A stretch of 64,000 nt of DNA from Aporrectodea caliginosa (GCA_020284085.1 JACEVL010000150.1:1694616-1758615); one strand, 5' to 3'; shown: positions 12,300 through 23,470, counted from the stretch's first letter. Numbers and translations are program-made. The notes: generated by a model from the sequence alone, not told the origin.

Positions 12300-12385
12300 C
12301 CATTCGATGGTGCTGAAAAGCAGTGTAAGAAGGACTTGCTCAAGGTCCCATTGCTCCACAGCTTTAACCAATCGGGAATACACTT
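12300..12385 (-). repeat. SINE family A fragment
   Basis: The minus strand reads a decayed head (cccgattggttaaagctgtgg) and body (ccttgagcaagtccttctta) ending agcaccatcgaatgg. The B box is lost. Confidence 0.6.
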
Positions 12386-14040
12386 ACCCTAAGAAATAAA
12401 AATGTCATAGGTCAAGTGAATAAATACCAGAATACCTTTCTCTAATATGATAAATATCTTACCTCATTTGTATGAAAACCTCTTACCTGAATGAACACCA
12501 TAAAAATAATGACGACAAAATATAAATGGCGCCATAACGTGGCCGTATACTCCTCCAACAAGTGCACCTAATAGTTCACCTCAATGTCTTACCTTGACCA
12601 AATAAATATCTTTCCCTAACTGAACGAAGACCCTACTATTATTACACCTGTCAACTGAAAGAATGTAATCTACTTCCTGTGTGAATTGACATGATCCAAG
12701 AATGTAGGCTCAGCCCCACAAAGCCTCACGTTCTACTTCCCTGTATAGCGGAACCACTCATAAATAATTTCAGTAAACAAACCAATCAGACCATGATATC
12801 ACAAATGATTGTCGAGACAAAGTATCCATCATTTTGGAAAAGGGAAATTTTCATAAATCAACTCCTACTCCATGAAACGACAATGGCGCCCTGTTAGCTC
12901 ATAGTATATTGTTACATATAATTATTATTATTTACTCTTTGTAATTAATTACCCAAAATAATCTGGATTATAACCGAAATTCGCAGAAACAAAACACGGA
13001 TGTCAGACGCAGTATTTAAATTCTGTCAGTGTTGTTATTATTCCTAAATGTCATCTGATTGCTTTTTTCCCGTCATAACTAACAATAGAACTGTGTTCGT
13101 TGAACAAACGTTTCAGCTGCTGGACCTACGTTTTGGAATTCCCTTTTCGGCAATTCCACCAGAAGATATCTTGGCCAATAAAACCTTTAACATAAGGATG
13201 ATTTATTCACGATAAAACTTTCATGTACACCAAAAGGGTAGAGGTAGATTTCGTTTATTACGATACTAAGTTGACACACCGCAACTTGTGTACATGGGAT
13301 AATGAAAGTAATTAAATTAAAACTATCAGTTTATGCCTATAGTTAGATTGAGAGTTAAAGCTAGGTAGAATGAGGTTAGCAGTTGGTTGAATAAAGGATA
13401 TACTTACCTATTTACAACTCACTGTATTCTCTTTGCTCTGCTCAGTAGCTTGTGTCATTTCGTTCGCAACTTCAGACTTTTAAAACTGCCCATCCACCGT
13501 ATCTTGCCTCTCAGTGGTAGTGCCTCTCACCGTAGGTTGTCTTAGTGCACTAATCATCTGGATATTAATAATTTCGGCTTCGATCTCGAGAAAATTAATT
13601 GGTTGATGCCGTTATGCGTTATAAATCAGCACAACAGAAGCATCTAATTAATAGTAACATTGACACTTTTCAGTTAAACAATCGGGTCATCCATGCACAA
13701 AGAGATTTCTCATCCGATGTAATGTTCTCTGCCATTTCTGTAGAATCATATCTCCTGGTATCTAACCCACTCAGCTGGTCAGCAGAGCCTCACTTCCTGT
13801 TTGACAATGAATTGCATATAGACTGTGTCTCCAATAATTACAAGGCCGATTAATTATCAGACAATTAAGAAGCGATCAGCAGTGTCTAAGCTCTGTTCCT
13901 GCTCTAGGCCAGAGCTGTAGCCTCAAGGGCAGAGACCTCGGGGTCTGAAGTGCCCCCATGAAAGTGGACCATAGGGAACGACACTAGGTAGCTGAAGAAG
14001 AACAGTCACTTAAGCAACCCTTAAGCAGCCTTGGATATGA
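12386..14040. other. Unassigned AT-rich sequence
   Basis: About 1.65 kb of complex AT-rich sequence. An 84-codon frame at 13599-13853 shows no family resemblance or supported splice sites, so I leave it uncalled. No terminal repeats seen. Confidence 0.4.
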
Positions 14041-14228
14041 AGTGTTAGCGACTTCATTTTCCTAGCCTCGGCATATGAGGCGGGCGGCAGGTCCTCTCCC
14101 TCGCCGTCTAATCCTCCCACCCACAATGTACGGTCAGTGTCTTCAGTATAGTTCATTTGGCTAGGATCACAAGTGGAACAGAAATCTGGAAAGAAGCACG
14201 CATGCTAACCAATAGACCATCCACAGCC
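14041..14228 (-). repeat. SINE family B, minus strand
   Basis: Plus-strand order is tail (gttagcgacttcattttcct, agcctcggcat), body (cctcccaccca..tgtacggtcagtgt) and a head remnant gctaaccaatagaccatcc. The head's A-box region reads ctattggttagc on the minus strand. Confidence 0.65.
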
Positions 14229-15106
14229 CCAGGTAACCAAACTCCAACTGCACAACCGAACATACAAACACACAAACATACACACAGACAGACACACACT
14301 AACAAACATACACAACAGTGAAAGACCCTGTAATAAATGAGTAATCATTACCACATACTTTTATCTTATCCCTTACCTGTCAAAGGTGAATGGCAAACGC
14401 CCCCTCATGCACCTACATTTCAACAGTCTTACATCCCACGTCACCACATGTCATAAACTGCCTTTCTTGAATGAAAACCATAAAAAATTGATTATCTGAG
14501 CCCACAAGCTCTGACCAACTCGCCATTAGCACTACCCCATTAAAAAGACCATAAAAAGTTCAAGGGGTTAATCTTCCTATGCCTAGGGTATGCTTCTAGC
14601 AATCAACTACAATCCCACCCATATATATATATATATGACCTAAAATTCTAAATATATCAATGTAAAGGAAACTATCACTGACAAGTTCTTAAATATATTC
14701 ACTTAATTGGCCTTAACTCTTCTTATAAATAATTATATTCGTCGGTAATGACATTTAATATCATACAGAGAGCGAATCTGAGCAAATTTCTTGAAAGGTG
14801 CGTTATATAAATGTTCAATTACATTACATTACATCAATGAAGGACTCTGTACAACAGGCTCACAGGCTCGTTCATATCTAAATGTTCAGCCATCTAACTG
14901 TTCCACAAAGCTGTCTGTTCTATAGTTTACCCTTAACTTTGAAACCTATTTCAGCCGTTTGTTCTCATAATATGGGCTAATTTGGGGTTATTAGGGTAAC
15001 TGAGATGTCACCACCTGTTGATCCACCCACACAAACAGAAGCCAATTACACAATCCACCCAGGTTGCAACCAATCTATTCTCACTTCATCCCCATCTCTG
15101 TTGTAT
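14229..15106. other. Unassigned sequence with a SINE-A tail fragment
   Basis: Contains cttgaaaggtgcgttatata at about 14790-14809, a plus-strand SINE-A tail, followed by a short acatt repeat. There is also a (ta)n run at 14621-14636. No gene. Confidence 0.5.
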
Positions 15107-15620
15107 TGCATTCATTCCTCTGTTCCAAATAATTCTGTCATCTTTCCTCTGTTCCTTTGTTCTAATTTAATGCATTCCTCTTTTCTAACACAATGTAAGT
15201 ATTCCTTCATTCTAATTTAATGTATTCCTCCATTCTAATGTAAAGAAATTCTTCCTCTGTTCCAATTTAACGTATTCCTCTTTTCACATACAATGTAATT
15301 GTTCCTTCAATTTAATTTAATGTATTCCTCCGTTCTAGTATATATAAATTATTCCTCTGTTCCAATTTAACGTATTCCTCTTTTCGAATGCAATTTAATT
15401 GTTCCTTCATTCTAACTTAATGTATTCCTCCATTCTAGACTTTCTAGTATAAATCAATTATTCTTCCGTAGTAATTTAACGTGTACTATATTATATATTC
15501 CTCTTTTCGAATGCAATGCAATTATTCTTCCGTTCTAATGTACTGCGTTCCTTCTTCCAAATAAATGCAGTGTAATAATTCCTCTGCTCTAATTTGATGC
15601 AACCCAGGGTAATTATTCCT
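15107..15620. repeat. Minisatellite M1, locus 2
   Basis: Same repeat family as 12047-12275: attcctctgttccaatttaa, attcctccattctaatgtaa and attcctcttttc units, about seven imperfect copies. A 71-codon frame running into it is not a gene. Confidence 0.8.
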
Positions 15621-15779
15621 CGTTGAAACGCACAGCAGGTCGAGAAACAGGGATAATTGTGAGGAGCCAGTCATAACTGAGCCAGAAAAGGGGAGGAATG
15701 AAAACAAGGCAAGGTCACTGTCAATAACTATATCAACTGCAGACAAACATACCCCCACGAACCCGCAATATAGAGAAGG

Positions 15780-15845
15780 AGAGACAGGCAGACAGACAGA
15801 GACAGACTGAGACAGAAAGACTGAGACAGAGACAGAGAGAGCGAG
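15780..15845. repeat. (GACA)n/(GAGA)n microsatellite
   Basis: Short imperfect gacagaca tract. Confidence 0.85.
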
Positions 15846-15929
15846 AGATCCGCTTAGCACACCCGTCCTTCCCCTCCTATCTCAGTCACAACCGGGAAAG
15901 TCGTTATAAGGCACAGAGGACTATGAAGA

Positions 15930-16108
15930 GGACGGAGGAGGAGGAGTAGTAGTACAACCAGGAGGACAGACTAGTAGGAGAAGTACGAGGAGGAGGAAGA
16001 GGTGGCTAAGAAGAGGAGGAGGAAGAGGAGGAGGAAGAGAAGGAGGAGGAGGAGGAGGAGGAGGAAAGAGTGGAGGAGGGGCAGGAGGAGCAGGAAGAGG
16101 TGGAAGAG

Positions 16109-16192
<84 letters not shown>

Positions 16193-16320
16193 GAGGAAGA
16201 GGAGGAGGTCGACTGAGGACGACTTGTCCACAGTATGACAACGGAAGGAGGAAGATTAAGGAGGATTGAGAAAGAGGATGAAAGAGGAATTGGATGAGGA
16301 TAGGAGGAGGAGGAGAGCTG
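15930..16320. repeat. (GGA)n/(GAA)n polypurine tract
   Basis: Nearly unbroken purines from 15930 and especially 16002-16210 (gaagaggaggagg units). Pro-rich, Leu-rich and Arg-rich frames are artefacts of the same repeat in different frames. Confidence 0.95.
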
Positions 16321-16459
16321 AGGATGTTAATGTGTATTTACCTGTAACATTTATCCAACATATACCTGTCTGCAACTCACATTCCTCTATCATAAAAATT
16401 ATCATAAACACATAAAGTACATAAATTATTGTATATACTTAGTAAACTATGTGTAAGCA

Positions 16460-16602
16460 CAGCGTGTGTGTGTGTGCGTGTGGCTGTCTGTGTGTGTGTG
16501 CGTGTGTGTGTGTCTGTGTGTGTGTCTGTGTGTGTGTGTGTGTGTGTGTCTGTGTGTCTGTGTGTGTGTGTGTGTGTGTCTGTGTGTGTGTGTCTGTGTG
16601 TG
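16460..16602. repeat. (GT)n with regular GTCT interruptions
   Basis: Alternating tgtgtgtg interrupted by tctg. A candidate Z-DNA-forming alternating purine/pyrimidine run. Confidence 0.95.
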
Positions 16603-16744
16603 AGAAGTGGTTATCATTGCGACAGGCAAATATGAGGCTGATGAGCACATGATGACAATGGGACTGAGGCAGAGAGGGTCTGTGGGGTGAGAGGGAGGTA
16701 GTGGGAGAGGGAGGTAGGGAGAGAGGGTCAATTGCGACGCATCT

Positions 16745-16795
16745 TCCCAAGGCAGGCAGACAGGCAGACGGACAGACAGGCAGACAGACATACAG
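16745..16795. repeat. GACA/GGCA microsatellite
   Basis: caggcagacaggcagacgga-type units. Confidence 0.85.
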
Positions 16796-16879
16796 GGCCT
16801 GAGGAATGAGCTGCATAGAGAAAGCGCTGGTAGCGGATGACAGAGACGAAGGGAAAATGGTGACGAAACAGATGGATCG

Positions 16880-17160
16880 GTGGTAAAGGCATCTGAGGAA
16901 ACGGAAGAAGGAGGAGACGGAAGAGGAAGAGAAGGAGATAGAAGAAATGAAAAGACGATGGAAGGAGGCAAAGAAAAAGAGAGAGAGGAAAGGAATAAAG
17001 GAGAGGAGGATGAGGAAGAGGAGGGAAGAACGAGGAATGAGGAGGAAGAATGGATAAGAAAGAAAAAGAGGTGAAGAAAGAGGTGGAGGTGAAAGAAAAA
17101 GGAAAACAGGAGTGAGAGTAGGAAGTGGAGAAGCAGGAGGAAGAGGAAAATTAGAGGATG
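16880..17160. repeat. Degenerate polypurine tract
   Basis: ggaagaggaaga, gaaaaagagagag and aggaggatgaggaa strings with few pyrimidines. The long minus-strand frame across it is Ser/Leu/Pro low-complexity sequence. Confidence 0.85.
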
Positions 17161-17418
17161 AAGATGTAGAAGCCGTGAATACGAGAAGGAGAAATGAGGA
17201 TATGAGAAAGAACAACCACTGGGGCATGGCTATCACCCTTACCATAAAAGGGCCAATGCCACACGATCTCTAAATCAAAACTTTTACATTTACCTCCAAC
17301 ATAGAAGTGCAGAGATCTATCAAGAACTACATTCACACACATGCACACAAATGATTATCTTGCCTGAATTCATTTTCTCAATTAGATAATTTTACAAATG
17401 GGAACAAAATCCCCAAAC

Positions 17419-17475
17419 CATGACCATAGAAACCCTGAGCCGTGACCATAGCAACCAAAGCTGTTTCCTAGCAAC
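17419..17475. promoter_or_regulatory. Cluster of three X-box-like (RFX) motifs
   Basis: Three sites lie about 22 bp apart: atgaccatagaaac (17420-17433), gtgaccatagcaac (17442-17455) and gtttcctagcaac (17463-17475). The second fits the known RFX X-box pattern GTNRCC-N-RGYAAC exactly; the others are near matches. RFX factors control ciliary genes in animals (established). No adjacent exon was recognised, so function is an inference. The spacing also suggests a short tandem repeat. Confidence 0.4.
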
Positions 17476-17755
17476 ACCCAACGCTCGTTGAAACTGCCTC
17501 CACCTGGCGTTTGAGCAATGAACTGAAAACGCTTAAGTATTCGACTGAAACTGCCGACCTCTCCATAATACGAGCTATCAAACTGTCAGCATAAAAATGG
17601 CGGAGAAATATGTCCTCCATCTTTATGCTCCCAGTTGGGCAATAAAACGACCATAAAAGGAAATCTCCATTGATAGACTATACATGGGATGATGACAGGT
17701 GATGTTTACAGCTGCCATCTCCAACTCCTTATATTGCACTTGAAAAAGGTTCTTC
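17476..17755. other. Unassigned sequence next to the X-box cluster
   Basis: Complex sequence containing gccataaaa-type short strings. No frame, splice pair or repeat was identified. Confidence 0.35.
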
Positions 17756-17756
17756 C

Positions 17757-17826
17757 ATTTCCTCAGTAGTAACCTTGAAGGGGCGCTATATAAATCTTCA
17801 TAATGAATGAATATGTAATGAATGAA
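17757..17826 (+). repeat. SINE family A, 3' tail
   Basis: cttgaaggggcgctatataa followed by atcttcataatgaatgaata and further GAAT units. The head is missing, a typical 5'-truncated copy. Confidence 0.75.
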
Positions 17827-18030
17827 GTGTGAATGCTCAACTTGAACTGCCTGAATTTCTGCTCATCCACAGAATGTGCCTCTTTGTCTTACAGACTGAT
17901 CTTCTGGATGTCGACTGTATTACAGCTTGGTTTTGGTGTGCCATCGGTTGATGCCTTGTGCATTAGACACCGGCGCAATAGAACTTACGAATTAATTATA
18001 CTTTTAAAGACTTTGAGGAAAATAATGGTG

Positions 18031-18662
18031 CTCTGAAAGAGTGTTATTTTCGTTAACAAAATTAAAATGAGAATGAAAATGATTAAAGAATTGTTCACAA
18101 AAATGAGAACTAGAAAGAAATTTAACTAAAACTAAATAAAAACAATAAAGAATTGATGTAGAATGAAATAAAATGAGGAACAATATTGAAGTCGTGAACG
18201 AAAACCATAGAAAATACAAGTATCTATTTGGTCAGAATTTTCGGCCACGACACATGCATACTATCACCCTTCCCCACTCGACTCTATGTGCCATAAAGAA
18301 GCAGGTGGGGGAGGCTCTTCAAACATCAACTTTCATACAATTAAATATGCACAGTGCTGGAGACAACACTAGATCTGTAGATAAGAGGAGTGCTAAAGAT
18401 AAGGAGAGCGCTGAACACTGCTATTTTCATGAACGAAACTAAAACAAGAACTAAAAAGATTGGGCAATTGTTCATGAAAACGAAAATGAGAACTAGAAAG
18501 AAATTGTGAACTAAAACTAAACTGATTTGATAAATAAAAATTAAACTAAAGCTAAAGTAATTATCATAAATAAAACTAAAACCAAACTGAAATGATTGAT
18601 ATCGAACTTAATAAAAACTACAATAAAATGATTTTCTGAACCAAAATAACACTGCTCTGAAA
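18031..18662. mobile_element. 616-bp hAT-type non-autonomous element with 8-bp duplications
   Basis: The element body is 18039-18654. The left end GAGTGTTATTTTCGTT matches the inverted right end CAGTGTTATTTTGGTT at 14 of 16 positions. Perfect 8-bp direct repeats ctctgaaa flank it (18031-18038 and 18655-18662). The interior is A-rich (aactaaaac, aaaatgag units) with no transposase frame. The GTTAAC-containing end resembles the element at 56.4 kb, so they may be one family. Confidence 0.85.
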
Positions 18663-18682
18663 CTTAGCTATTCATCTGGCTG

Positions 18683-19175
18683 TGCTCATAAAAATTGAAC
18701 ACTGAAAATCAGAGAAACCTTTTATGAAAATAACACTTGAACACTGAAAATCAGAGAAGCCTTATATGATCACAGTGCTCATAAAAATTGAACACTGAAA
18801 ATCAGAGAAACCTTTTATGAAAATAACACTTGAACACTGAAAATCAGAGAAGCCTTATATGATCACAGTGCTCATAAAAATTGAACACTGAAAATCAGAG
18901 AAACCTTATATGAAAATAACACTTGAACACTGAAAATCAGAGAAGCCTTATATGAACCCTGTGGTCATAAAAATTGAACAATGAAAATCAGAGAAGCCTT
19001 ATATGATCACAGTGCTCATAAAATTGAACAATGAAAATCAGAGAAGCCTTATATGATCCCTATGGTCATAAAAATTGAACAATGAAAATCAGAGAAGCCT
19101 TATATGATCACAGTGCTCATAAAATTGAACAATGAAAATCAGAGAAGCCTTATATGATCTCTATGCTCATATATT
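18683..19175. repeat. Minisatellite with period change from 93 bp to 50-51 bp
   Basis: The tgctcat/tggtcat landmark occurs at 18683, 18776, 18869, 18962, 19013, 19063, 19114 and 19164. The spacings are 93, 93, 93, 51, 50, 51 and 50. The 93-bp unit holds two copies of gaacactgaaaatcagagaa, and the 50-bp unit only one. It starts about 20 bp after the hAT element. Confidence 0.9.
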
Positions 19176-19520
19176 AAAAATTCATATATTAGCCCCAGTT
19201 CAACAGAAACTCTTCAGTAGCACTCCAGATCTAACAACACCGTATATTGTATAAACACAATCGAACAGAATCGTTTTGAAGAGCTGATAGAAAAGAGGCA
19301 AAATACTGATAGTCAAATATTCGTCTTTAGAAGCCAATTTGAAATAGCAGAGAAACAACCGCAATGGGGAAAAGAATATGAAAACTTGAACTTCCTTGGG
19401 AAAACTGTTAACAGAGGTGTTACAAATAAATAAATTGACATTAAACCAGTTTTCAGTGAAGTAGTGAATGCTATTTAAACTATTTCATGTATAAAGAAAT
19501 GAATATATTTCAATTGATCA
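19176..19520. other. Unassigned AT-rich sequence
   Basis: Complex sequence between minisatellite and SINE, with no gene or repeat recognised. Confidence 0.4.
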
Positions 19521-19522
19521 AT

Positions 19523-19825
19523 CAGAATTTATATAGCGCCCCTTCAAGTTATAACGCCCCTGTTCCAGAGCAGGTAGAGCACTGTAGCTGGTTAGTTAGA
19601 GCGCTTGGCCAGTGACGCCGGGAGTGCGGGTTCCAGACTCTACTGAGGCAGTTACTGTGCATGGACCTTGAGCAAGTCCTTCACTCGCAACTGCTCAGTG
19701 CCATCGATGTTCTGTACTATGGTTGTGTTCTGACCTTTAGAAGGAAGGCATATCGAGCGCCTCTGAGTAGTTTTCTTGAAGGGGCGCTATACAAATGTTC
19801 GATATGAATGAATGAATGAATATCA
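19523..19825 (+). repeat. SINE family A, most complete copy, with an inverted tail upstream
   Basis: 19523-19549 is a reversed tail (atttatatagcgccccttca). From about 19570 a plus-strand copy runs: head with ggttagttagagcgcttggc, a decayed B box (gggttccagactc), body (ttgagcaagtccttcactcg, tgctcagtgccatcgatgtt), and tail cttgaaggggcgctatacaa plus (GAAT)n to 19825. It shows the whole family layout: about 75-bp head, about 150-bp body, tail, GAAT repeats. Confidence 0.85.
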
Positions 19826-20680
19826 AAGTCGTATTGTCTTACAAAACAAATGGAATTATATCTGAACGTCGCACACAAGAAACACATTCAGCTGACTATA
19901 AGACATAACTTCTAAGACATAACTTCTCTGATCCCTACAGTAGCACTACTACTCTCAATACATAGGCAACAATGATGCCAGATGATTTTTCCATGCCATA
20001 CCACTTGAGGCAGCATAGCATGTGATCAACTGTCATCATGGGAAAATCTCCCCATGGAAATACCTTGGGATCTTGGCAGTACCAGATGATACCTCTCTAG
20101 GGTTTTCCTGTTGACATGGAGTGCCACTTATATATATATATTATGATAATCCCCATAAACCAGATATGCAACATAAGCAAACCACGACCCAATCGACAGC
20201 GCTAGATATGTGTTACACCAATCGATCAACAAAATTCAACCATTTGCATTAACCTGTAATCAAGGGTTGTGATCAGGTTGTGAGAAATGTTGGATTGGAA
20301 TGGGCAACGGTTGCATTTCTTGAAAAGACAGGACTTATAACGTAGAAAGCAAAGCATGAGGAGCGACAGATTCGGGTAGCTTGAGACTCATACCGCTGCT
20401 GAACGATAGAATGGGTGGACGAAAGCAGAATTCAATTGGGAGAAAGTTGAAGAGGCGGGGGTACCGTGTGGGATTTTCATGGGCACGAGAATATAAGATC
20501 GGTGATCACTAAGGGTAGGGCAAGAGTGAGATACGCGGACTATCCCCTACTACACGAGGTGGTTGGATAGTGGAGTTTACGAAGATGACAGGATATAACG
20601 AAACTGATCTTTACCACACATAAGCCGAAGATTTTGTCCCCTTGCTCAGCACAACCTTATCTAGAAGAGGACAGAGTCGC
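19826..20680. other. Unassigned sequence
   Basis: About 850 bp of complex sequence, with a short (ta)n run at about 20129-20141. No gene, terminal repeat or SINE boxes. Confidence 0.4.
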
Positions 20681-20887
20681 TAACTTGAGTCCCTAACGAT
20701 AATTCAGAGCCGACACCGAAGAGCGAGCGATCCGTCCATATGTTCTCCTCCGTTACACACCTTCAAACGCACGCCATCCACACTTCCAGGAATATAATTA
20801 GAAACTAATCGATGAAATACGGCGATCGCGACTGAAATTAACAGACCAAACCCAGGTCAGAAAAACTTGAGAACTTGTTAGCCATAC

Positions 20888-21030
20888 CTGGCAGCGTCGT
20901 CGTCGTCTACCTTGGTCTCCGGTTGGTTGTTACAGGACGCCATCTTGGTTCCCAACCGGATGTTACGGATCGGTGTTTTGATATCTACATGAGAATCCAC
21001 GTTCAATGACGCAATACTGCGCGCCACCAT
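20888..21030 (-). CDS. Possible first coding exon of a host gene (unknown product)
   Basis: On the minus strand an ATG at 21030 is preceded by an in-frame TGA and opens 47 codons. They run without a stop to an AG|GTATGG splice-donor-like site (exon end 20888). A second in-frame ATG at 20943 has a better start context (AAGATGG) and would give 18 codons: MASCNNQPETKVDDDDAA. CAAGATGGCG around the second ATG matches a YY1-type promoter-proximal element, and the neighbourhood is CpG-richer than average. No later exon was found, and the product is unknown. It may be chance. Confidence 0.3.
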
Positions 21031-21109
21031 GCGACTGTCTCAAAACTATTATTGCCTTTAATTGGAAATATCAATAAACAACTTTGGGCATTTGATGAGG
21101 AAACAGGGA

Positions 21110-21331
21110 AACTGCCTGGAAAAGGAGATCATACAGGGAACTGTACCAGGAGCAAAGGACGCGGGGAAGACCGAGAATGGGATGGCTTAACAACATAAGC
21201 ACGTGGATGAATATGCCTTTTCATCGTTTGTGACAGAGACGGAAGATAGAAAAAGGTGGAGAAGACTAGTCTTGTCCATGGAGCGACCAACCCTCGGATC
21301 GAGGATGGTTGAAGACAAGACAAGACAATAA
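21110..21331 (+). pseudogene. Non-LTR retrotransposon reverse-transcriptase C-terminal end
   Basis: One frame reads QEQRTRGRPRMGWLNNISTW from 21147 and ends at a stop after FHRL. After a one-base shift the frame continues TETEDRKRWRRLVLSMERPT to a TAA at 21329-21331. The GRPR..WL.NI..W and DR..WRRLV blocks are typical of the far C-terminus of non-LTR retrotransposon proteins. It is a short, 5'-truncated, frameshifted copy with a different sequence from the one at 5 kb. Confidence 0.7.
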
Positions 21332-21955
21332 ACAACGCAACCTAAAGTCGCGTCGAAAGACCAGCTAATTAATATGAAATCATGTTCCTACTATGTTGGC
21401 AGTGGTCAGCTTCGATGATTGGTGAAAATCCTGGTGTGAAGGATTGGTCGACCTCGAAAGCCAAAGAATAAGAAACGCTTTAAAATACGAAGAACAGATT
21501 TAAACAACCTATACGTTTGGTGGTTCTCTTCTAGAATACAATAGAATTAAATAGAATGGAAAAGAATGGAACAGATGTAAAAAAATTGAAAAGAATGTAG
21601 TCTCTAATAGAATAATGAATGGAATATGGAACATTGTTTATTTATATTCGCCAGACGGCCATTTTACCATATGACTCACAAGGTGTCGCAAATTCCACGA
21701 AAACTCATCCATGAGAAGAATTTGGCTGAAAAGGCGGTTAACTTGCGAGAGCTGTTAAGTATCTTTGTTGCCTGGGTTCAAACTCAATTCCGGCTGAGCT
21801 GTAGTAACAAAACTTAATCGTGAACAGAATAGTTTAAAATTTAAATGTAGACATTTCGGAAATCGACGAAGAAAGGGAACTTGGCCAGCTCCTGCTAGTG
21901 CTCCAACATCTCCGCTCACCTACCATCATCATCTGCCTCAAGCTTCTCTATTTAC
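21332..21955. other. Unassigned sequence
   Basis: Contains a short aatagaatggaaaagaatgg-type repeat (21535-21620) and otherwise complex AT-rich sequence without a gene. Confidence 0.4.
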
Positions 21956-21959
21956 AAAG

Positions 21960-22125
21960 GGACAGGGTAGCCGATTCGTTAGAGCGTTTGCCTTGTAACG
22001 CGGAGAGCACGGGTTTGATCCTTCTCCCCTGAGACGGTTACTGTGTAGGAACCTTGAGCAAGTCCTTCACTCACAATTGCTCAGCGCCATCGATTGATGC
22101 TTCGTCATTGGATACTGACCCTTTA
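21960..22125 (+). repeat. tRNA-derived SINE, family A
   Basis: Head gacagggtagccgattcgtt, B box GGTTTGATCC (22013-22022) and body with gcaagtccttcactcacaat and ctcagcgccatcgattgatg. The gcgctatataaat tail is absent. Confidence 0.8.
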
Positions 22126-22576
22126 AAAATGGGTGAGCCTACTTTGATCTATCATCCTCAGGGCCTCAGGCTCTCCACCGCAAATTGAAGTCACATCTAT
22201 TAATTTTTTTACTGTGATCAATCCACATCTCCGCCTTCCAATCTCCTCTCGTCTTAAACGACATCGGCCTTTGCAACTATATCTCCTCTACCGTTTCGTT
22301 TCTCTCTCTCTCTCTCTCTCTAGACTCTAGCAGTAGGACTTGTAGCTTAATTCATTTGCCATCTCTGGACAACCCGTTTGACACGACTCGGCGCTCGTGA
22401 ATAAGCTGGTGCCCAGCGCACAGCTCTTAAGTAGTTCTTAAACGGTTTGGAGTTTGAGATTACTATAACTGCGTTACTATATCCGCTACTCATGTGAAGC
22501 AACTTTCCAGATCAGTGCATAGGTAAGAAAATCAAATCTTTAGTTCAGTTGACTAAAGAGGCCGATAACAGACTGA
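22126..22576. other. Unassigned sequence with a short CT run
   Basis: (CT)n at about 22302-22322; otherwise complex and non-coding in appearance. Confidence 0.4.
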
Positions 22577-22593
22577 TTGGTTGAGTCTTGCAT

Positions 22594-22730
22594 ATATACA
22601 TACAAACATACAAAAACATACAAACATACATACAATATGCATACAAACATATGCATACATACATACATACATACATACATACATACATACATACAAACAT
22701 ACATGCATGCATGCATACATACATACACAG
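22594..22730. repeat. (CATA)n/(ACAT)n microsatellite
   Basis: Near-pure cata units with catg interruptions. A second tata/tgta stretch follows at about 22810-22905. Confidence 0.9.
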
Positions 22731-22905
22731 GCCTATATTATACTTCTTTTGAGAGGATAATAATGCATTTGAGAATAAACCATAAGAATGATGAAGCAAA
22801 TCATATTCATACTGTATATACATATATATTTATATGTAATATGTTTGTATATATGTGTGTATACAGTGTATATATATATATATGTACATATGTATGTATA
22901 TATGT

Positions 22906-23275
22906 TGAGAAGTGATCATGGGTTGAAGAGTTTTATTTCAGTCTGGATGCTGTGCTGCCCCATCACTTGAGCTGCTGCTATTCTCGGCAGCTTTGCTTAT
23001 CAAGTCCCTTAATTGCCATTAAGATTGCCTGATGCCAGTGATGCTTCTGGTGCGGAGACTGAGGCTGCTGCTGCTGCCACTGAAGAGAAGACCACTTGAG
23101 CTCATCTTGAGCCCACTTGTCGATGCCTCTCCCTCCCATCACCCCTCCCTCTGTCCTTCTCTTCCTATGCCTGTGTCTCTGTGTCTCCGTCTCTGTGTCT
23201 CTGCCTCTACCTCCCTCACTTAGCTTTGTTTTCCTCTTGCCTCACGCTCGTTGAAGTGTAAAGCAACTTCAACTT
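22906..23275. other. Unassigned sequence
   Basis: Complex sequence that grades into ctctgtgtctc units after 23160. No gene. Confidence 0.35.
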
Positions 23276-23284
23276 GGAGGGGCT

Positions 23285-23419
23285 CTGTCTGTCTGTCAGT
23301 CTACCTGTCTGTCTCTGTCTCTGTTTGCCTGTCTGTCTCTCTCTCTGTCTCTGTCTCTGTCTCTGTCGATATCTCTGTCTCTGTTGCTGTTTCTGTCTCT
23401 GTCTGTCTGTCTGTATTGG

Positions 23420-23470
<51 letters not shown>

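Noticed and set aside
13599..13853. 84-codon plus-strand frame
   Set aside because: No homology recognised and no transcription signals; within chance expectation for this length of AT-rich DNA.
16439..17245. 268-codon minus-strand frame
   Set aside because: It spans a GT microsatellite and polypurine tracts and ends in a His-Thr repeat. No real protein signal.
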